DNA from: Pseudomonadota bacterium
Lineage (GTDB): Bacteria > Myxococcota_A > Polyangia > Polyangiales > Polyangiaceae
NCBI GenBank assembly: GCA_023423895.1
Contig: JAFAER010000062.1
Span: 1-64,000 of the forward strand
Reading direction: 5' to 3'
Length of the DNA: 64,000 bases
Both the position numbers and the translations under genes were made by a program. A model generated the notes under the pieces. It saw only the letters and a list, made by a program, of their open reading frames with translations. It ran no database searches and was not told the origin of the DNA. Shown here piece after piece: positions 60,644-64,000 of the stretch. Numbering within the stretch: position 1 is the first letter of the stretch; the number at the start of each line of letters is the position of its first letter.

Positions 60644-60718
60644 TGGCGACCCCAGCGGGAATCGAACCCGCGTTACCGGCGTGAGAGGCCGATGTCCTAA
60701 CCGCTAGACGATGGGGCC
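60644..60718 (-). tRNA. tRNA-Glu (CTC), copy 1
   Basis: A 75-nt cloverleaf with 7-bp acceptor GGCCCCA/TGGGGTC (one G-T pair), anticodon loop CTCTCAC with anticodon CTC, T-arm with GGTTCGATTCC, discriminator G and encoded CCA. It is the same as the copy at 60826-60900 over its whole length. Confidence 0.95.
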
Positions 60719-60767
60719 AGTGAGCTGTTCCGTTCTGGTGGAGCAGTCGGAGGCTTGCATGGAAAGC

Positions 60768-60795
60768 AAAAAGCCCCAGCGTTGCCGCCGAGGCT
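60768..60795 (-). terminator. Terminator between the two tRNA-Glu genes
   Basis: On the minus strand a 10-bp stem (AGCCTCGGCG with CGCTGGGGCT, including G-T pairs) closes a GCAA tetraloop and is followed by TTTTTG. It should end the transcript that contains tRNA-Gln and tRNA-Glu copy 2. Confidence 0.75.
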
Positions 60796-60825
60796 CAGTT
60801 CTCACGTCGCTTCCTCTTTCGAGGG

Positions 60826-60900
60826 TGGCGACCCCAGCGGGAATCGAACCCGCGTTACCGGCGTGAGAGGCCGATGTCCTAACCGCTAGACGATGGGGCC
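60826..60900 (-). tRNA. tRNA-Glu (CTC), copy 2
   Basis: Identical to copy 1, 107 bp upstream of it on the minus strand; CCA encoded. Confidence 0.95.
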
Positions 60901-60960
60901 AGTAAGAAACTCCGAGTCAGATGCGTGAAGAAGGGAAGGCAAAGGGAAGAGAGATAAGGC

Positions 60961-61034
60961 TGGCTGGCGGACTAGGATTCGAACCTAGATAGACGGAGCC
61001 AGAATCCGTCGTCCTGCCATTAGACGATCCGCCA
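60961..61034 (-). tRNA. tRNA-Gln (CTG)
   Basis: A 74-nt cloverleaf with the 5' TGGCGGA acceptor (the U1-A72 pair typical of bacterial tRNA-Gln), anticodon loop TTCTGGC with anticodon CTG, T-arm GGTTCGAATCC and encoded CCA. It is the first gene of the tRNA transcript. Confidence 0.93.
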
Positions 61035-61104
61035 ATCAGAAGCGAGTGCCTGGCAACCCTGGACGTGTGCCCGGCAACCGCCGCAGCACCGTCAGGTGGC
61101 GCGC

Positions 61105-61132
61105 ACCTTAGTCAGGCCGACTTCCTTGTCAA
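61105..61132 (-). promoter_or_regulatory. Promoter of the tRNA-Gln/tRNA-Glu transcript
   Basis: On the minus strand a perfect TTGACA (61132-61127) and TAAGGT (61110-61105) are separated by 16 bp, about 70 bp upstream of the mature tRNA-Gln 5' end. Confidence 0.6.
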
Positions 61133-61162
61133 GTTCAGTTGTTGCGGTCGCGTTGCGATTGC

Positions 61163-62710
61163 TCACTTCCGCGAGCGATCCGAGAGCCGCGTCGGGTGCG
61201 TGAAGCCGCGATCGTAGGGGTTCTCGCGCACCGCGAGTGACGATCGAGCCTTGCTCGGCGGCAGGTCTTTCGCGAGCGTTCGCGCGGCCGACGTCGCTGC
61301 CGGCTCGGGCCGGCGAGACGGCGGCGGACCCGGCCGAGCGCCCGTCGGCGTCGGTGCGGAAGGCGGCGGCTCGCGTGCGGTGTCGGGCTCGTCCCCCATC
61401 GTGAACGACGGCGGGATGAACGGCAGCGCCGAGCCCTCGACGGGCAGGGGAGGTGGCGGAGGCAGCTCGACGGCGCTCGCGTGGGGCGTATCGTCGGTGG
61501 CGCCCGAACGCGCAGGCGCGAGCAGGCCGACCACCGCGAGGACCGCAGCGGCGCCCACGGCCGCGATCGCGCCTACACGACGGCGCCGGAAGCCGGCGTC
61601 CTCTTGCGGCAGCTCCTCGGCCGCCCGGACGGACGGCCCGGAGGTGGCCCCGACATGCAGCGACGTCGTGCCCGGCTCCGCGCTCGCTACGAGCGCCGGC
61701 GCGGCCGCGTCAGCATCCTGGTCACCCGCATCGGGGCCGACGACCATCGCCATCGGAGGCGGCACCGAGAGCGCCGACTCGACGCGCCTCGCGAGCCCGA
61801 TGCCTTCCGCTCCGGCGAACGGCGCGAGCGCACGGGCGAGCGTCGCGACGTCCGCCGGACGCGCCGCGGGATCTTTGGCGAGGCATGCGTGGACGACGCG
61901 CGCGAGCTCGAACGGAACGTCCTCGGCGGCGAGCAGCGCAGGCTCGTCGTACGCGACCGCGACGAGCATCCCCGAGACCGTGTCGGCCGAGAACGGCAGG
62001 CTGCCCGAGATCAGCTCGTGGAGGATGACGCCGAGCGCCCAGATGTCCACGCGCCCGTCGATCGCGCGCGGATCGCGGATCTGCTCCGGGGCCAGATACG
62101 CCGGGGACGCGAACCACGCCGCACCCTCGTCGCCGCCTTCTTCCATCGGCGTGGCCATGCCGAAGTCCAGGATCTTGAGCACCCTGGAATCCGAGCTGTG
62201 GCCGTCGGCCGTCGACGACGTCGAATCGCCGGCCAGAAACAGGTTCTGCGGCTTCAAATCCCCGTGGATGACGCCGATCGAGTGCGCCTCTGCCAGGCCT
62301 TCGCACGCCTGGAGGACCCACCGTACGGCCTCGACCGCCGGTAGGCGCGTCCTCGCGGCGAGCTCCTCGGCGACGGTTCGGCCCTCGAGCCGCTCGGTCG
62401 CGACGAACGGCGTGCCGTCCTCGGTGAAGCCCGTGTCCACGATCCGAGCGATGTGCAGTCCACGCAGGGCGGCGGCCTGGTGGGCGATCGCCAGGTGGCG
62501 GCGCTGCGCCTTTCCGTGCGCGTTCGTCGTCGACGCGAGGATCTTCAGGGTGACCCGCCGGCGCAGGTAGACGTGACGAGCCGCGATGACGAAGCCGGAG
62601 CTGCCCGCGCCGAGAAGCTTCTCGACGCGATAGCGTCCTGCGATCGTGTCCCCCTTCATCTTGAAGCCGGGAACGATGGGTCCTCTGTCTCTTGCGCCGT
62701 CAGCGACCAT
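61163..62710 (-). CDS. Serine/threonine kinase-like protein with altered catalytic residues
   Basis: This 515-residue protein has a kinase fold with glycine loop LGAGSSGF, K56 in VTLKIL and DFG at D182 (LDFGMA). Two key places differ from the two active kinases nearby: the helix-C Glu is replaced by Ile75 (RHLAIAHQ versus FMREARA), and HRD is HGD (IHGDLKPQN). The catalytic Asp151 and Lys153 remain. Low activity or a pseudokinase role is likely. One transmembrane helix (IAAVGAAAVLAVVGLLAP) and a Pro/Arg/Ser-rich tail follow. It has no linked TPR/PEGA gene. Confidence 0.85.
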   Translation of the reverse strand: MVADGARDRGPIVPGFKMKGDTIAGRYRVEKLLGAGSSGFVIAARHVYLRRRVTLKILASTTNAHGKAQRRHLAIAHQAAALRGLHIARIVDTGFTEDGTPFVATERLEGRTVAEELAARTRLPAVEAVRWVLQACEGLAEAHSIGVIHGDLKPQNLFLAGDSTSSTADGHSSDSRVLKILDFGMATPMEEGGDEGAAWFASPAYLAPEQIRDPRAIDGRVDIWALGVILHELISGSLPFSADTVSGMLVAVAYDEPALLAAEDVPFELARVVHACLAKDPAARPADVATLARALAPFAGAEGIGLARRVESALSVPPPMAMVVGPDAGDQDADAAAPALVASAEPGTTSLHVGATSGPSVRAAEELPQEDAGFRRRRVGAIAAVGAAAVLAVVGLLAPARSGATDDTPHASAVELPPPPPLPVEGSALPFIPPSFTMGDEPDTAREPPPSAPTPTGARPGPPPSRRPEPAATSAARTLAKDLPPSKARSSLAVRENPYDRGFTHPTRLSDRSRK

Positions 62711-62924
62711 GGCAGTGTTGGCCGTTTGCAGACGGGATGCCTTCGGTCGAAGCGCTCCAGACGGCCGAGCTGCCGCTGGATTTTGCGGTTCATTCCCGGA
62801 AATCGTCGCCAGCTCGAGCGGGGCATGTTGCCCGCCCCTGGGGAGATCCGGAGCTTCATCCGGACCGAGACAGCCCTCGGGGCTTGACGCATTCGCTCGA
62901 AGGCATCAGGTTGGCGCCCGATTT

Positions 62925-62951
62925 CTGGCACTCACTACTGTCGAGTGCTAA
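62925..62951 (+). promoter_or_regulatory. CIRCE-like element upstream of groS
   Basis: CTGGCACTC-N9-GAGTGCTAA (62925-62933 and 62943-62951) matches the HrcA operator TTAGCACTC-N9-GAGTGCTAA. The right half is perfect and the left half has two changes. It lies 38 bp before the groS ATG, where bound HrcA would repress under non-stress conditions. A TTGACG (62884-62889) upstream could be the -35, without a clear -10. Confidence 0.75.
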
Positions 62952-62989
62952 CAGCCCGCGGAAACCGCGGCCAAGGAACGGGAAACACT

Positions 62990-63280
62990 ATGAAAATCCG
63001 CCCCCTCCAGGACCGTCTCGTCGTGAAGCGCACCCAGGAAGAAGAGAAGACCAAGGGTGGGATCATCATCCCCGACACGGCCAAGGAGAAGCCGCTCGAG
63101 GGAACGGTCGTGGCCGTTGGTTCGGGCAAGTCCCTCAAGGGCGGCAAGGTCGTTCCGCTCGACGTGAAGGAAGGCGACAAGGTCCTGTTCGGCAAGTACT
63201 CGGGCACCGAGGTGAAGGTCGACGGCGAGGACCTGGTGCTCCTCCGCGAAGACGACGTCCTCGCGGTGTTCACGAAGTGA
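62990..63280 (+). CDS. groS: Co-chaperonin GroES
   Basis: The protein has 96 residues from ATG 62990. It has KIRPLQDRLVVKR at the start, the mobile loop with EEKTKGGIIIPDTAKEKP, the roof hairpin region and GEDLVLLREDDVLAVF at the end. It forms the heptameric lid of GroEL. It precedes groL by 22 bp in the standard operon. Confidence 0.97.
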   Translation: MKIRPLQDRLVVKRTQEEEKTKGGIIIPDTAKEKPLEGTVVAVGSGKSLKGGKVVPLDVKEGDKVLFGKYSGTEVKVDGEDLVLLREDDVLAVFTK

Positions 63281-63302
63281 TCTGAGGCCAAGGAGAAAGC
63301 AC

Positions 63303-64000
63303 ATGAGCGCAAAGCAGATCGTCTACAGCCGCAATGCTCGCGGCCGCATCCTCCACGGCGTCAACCTCCTGGCCGACGCGGTCAAGGTCACCCTCGGGCC
63401 CAAGGGCCGCAACGTCGTCATCGAGAAGAGCTTCGGCTCGCCGGTGGTGACGAAGGACGGCGTCACGGTCGCGAAGGAGATCGAGCTCGCCGACAAGTTC
63501 GAGAACATGGGCGCCCAGATGGTCCGCGAGGTCGCGTCGAAGACGAGCGACAAGGCGGGCGACGGCACCACGACGGCGACCGTCCTCGCACAGGCCATCT
63601 ACACGCAGGGCCTCATGCTCGTCGAAGCCGGGCACAACCCGATGGAGCTCAAGCGCGGCATCGATCAGGCCGTGCAGGCCGTCGTCGCCGAGGTGAAGAA
63701 GCTCGCCACGCCGACGAAGGACAAGGAGCACATCTCGCAGGTCGGCACGATCAGCGCCAACGGCGACAAGACGATCGGCGACATGCTCGCCGACGCGATG
63801 GAGAAGGTCGGCAAGGAAGGCGTCATCACCGTCGAAGAGGCGAAGGGCATGGAGTCCTCGCTCGAGGTGGTGGAAGGCATGCAGTTCGACCGCGGCTACC
63901 TCTCTCCGTACTTCGTCACGAACACGGAGAAGATGACGGCCGAGCTCGACAACCCCTACATCCTCATCAGCGAGAAGAAGGTCAGCGCGATGGCCGACCT
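63303..64000 (+). CDS. groL: Chaperonin GroEL (3' truncated by the window)
   Basis: The first 232 residues are present, starting at ATG 63303 with a clean AAGGAG site. The equatorial nucleotide-binding motifs KVTLGPKGRNVVIEKSFGSP and DGTTTATVLAQ (with the conserved catalytic Asp in AGDGTTT) are intact, as is EVVEGMQFDRGYLSPYF at the start of the apical domain. It folds client proteins with GroES in the cytoplasm. The rest lies beyond the window. Confidence 0.97.
   Translation, partial: MSAKQIVYSRNARGRILHGVNLLADAVKVTLGPKGRNVVIEKSFGSPVVTKDGVTVAKEIELADKFENMGAQMVREVASKTSDKAGDGTTTATVLAQAIYTQGLMLVEAGHNPMELKRGIDQAVQAVVAEVKKLATPTKDKEHISQVGTISANGDKTIGDMLADAMEKVGKEGVITVEEAKGMESSLEVVEGMQFDRGYLSPYFVTNTEKMTAELDNPYILISEKKVSAMAD

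Overview
The window looks like a chromosome segment of a GC-rich myxobacterium (Myxococcota, most likely order Polyangiales). The evidence is strongly GC-biased codon use, three serine/threonine protein kinases of the myxobacterial type, a large number of lipoproteins with Ala/Asp/Gly-rich linkers after the lipobox, a MYXO-CTERM-like sorting segment, and many unknown proteins with ATGA, GTGA or TGATG stop/start overlaps. I see no insertion sequence, prophage, integron or CRISPR array. The tyrosine recombinase is the housekeeping XerD type.

Region 1-8 kb: the 3' end of a multidomain flavin oxidoreductase; a two-gene XRE regulator/nucleotidyltransferase module (toxin-antitoxin-like) behind a near-consensus promoter with a pair of operators; a hydrolase-like stub coupled to a DUF2809 membrane protein; thioredoxin divergent from an ECF sigma factor; a VWA lipoprotein; and a DUF72 gene paired with a gamma-glutamyltransferase-like protein that lacks the expected nucleophile. 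Region 8-20 kb: rpmB, an N-formylglutamate amidohydrolase, xerD and trpC-trpD-trpG on the minus strand, then a CorC/HlyC-type membrane protein, an orphan FliK/SctP-like protein and a DUF4178/dipeptidase pair.

Region 20.4-26.4 kb is the most coherent system: an Rrf2 regulator, a CysK-type synthase, an E1-like adenylyltransferase, a MoaD/CysO-like sulfur carrier ending in GG, a 109-residue E1-derived fragment, a CysM-type synthase and a JAMM (Mec-like) peptidase, with a cytochrome P450 on the opposite strand inside the cluster. It looks like a complete carrier-protein cysteine pathway in which the N-terminal arm of the E1, including its arginine finger, is encoded by a separate gene.

Region 26.4-43.4 kb is dominated by exported proteins of unknown function. 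Two overlapping genes carry seven copies of one two-cysteine module. A 1,397-residue ORF looks like an in-frame fusion of a MYXO-CTERM protein and a lipoprotein. A 700-bp intergenic zone holds five different short repeat families. The methylthioadenosine phosphorylase/PfkB pair is here too.

Region 43.4-64 kb: two paralogous kinase plus TPR/PEGA-like modules (43 and 53 kb), lgt, inorganic pyrophosphatase, a polysaccharide deacetylase lipoprotein, an ArsR/SRPBCC/VOC cluster, a YjbR-type DNA-binding protein with a histone-H1-like tail, an M15-like peptidase with tandem Cys repeats, PilZ and flavin monooxygenase genes, a tRNA-Gln/tRNA-Glu/tRNA-Glu cluster with a visible promoter and terminator, a kinase-like protein with altered catalytic residues, and groS-groL behind a CIRCE-like element.

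All functions are assigned by reading translated sequence and recalling family motifs; no database search was run.
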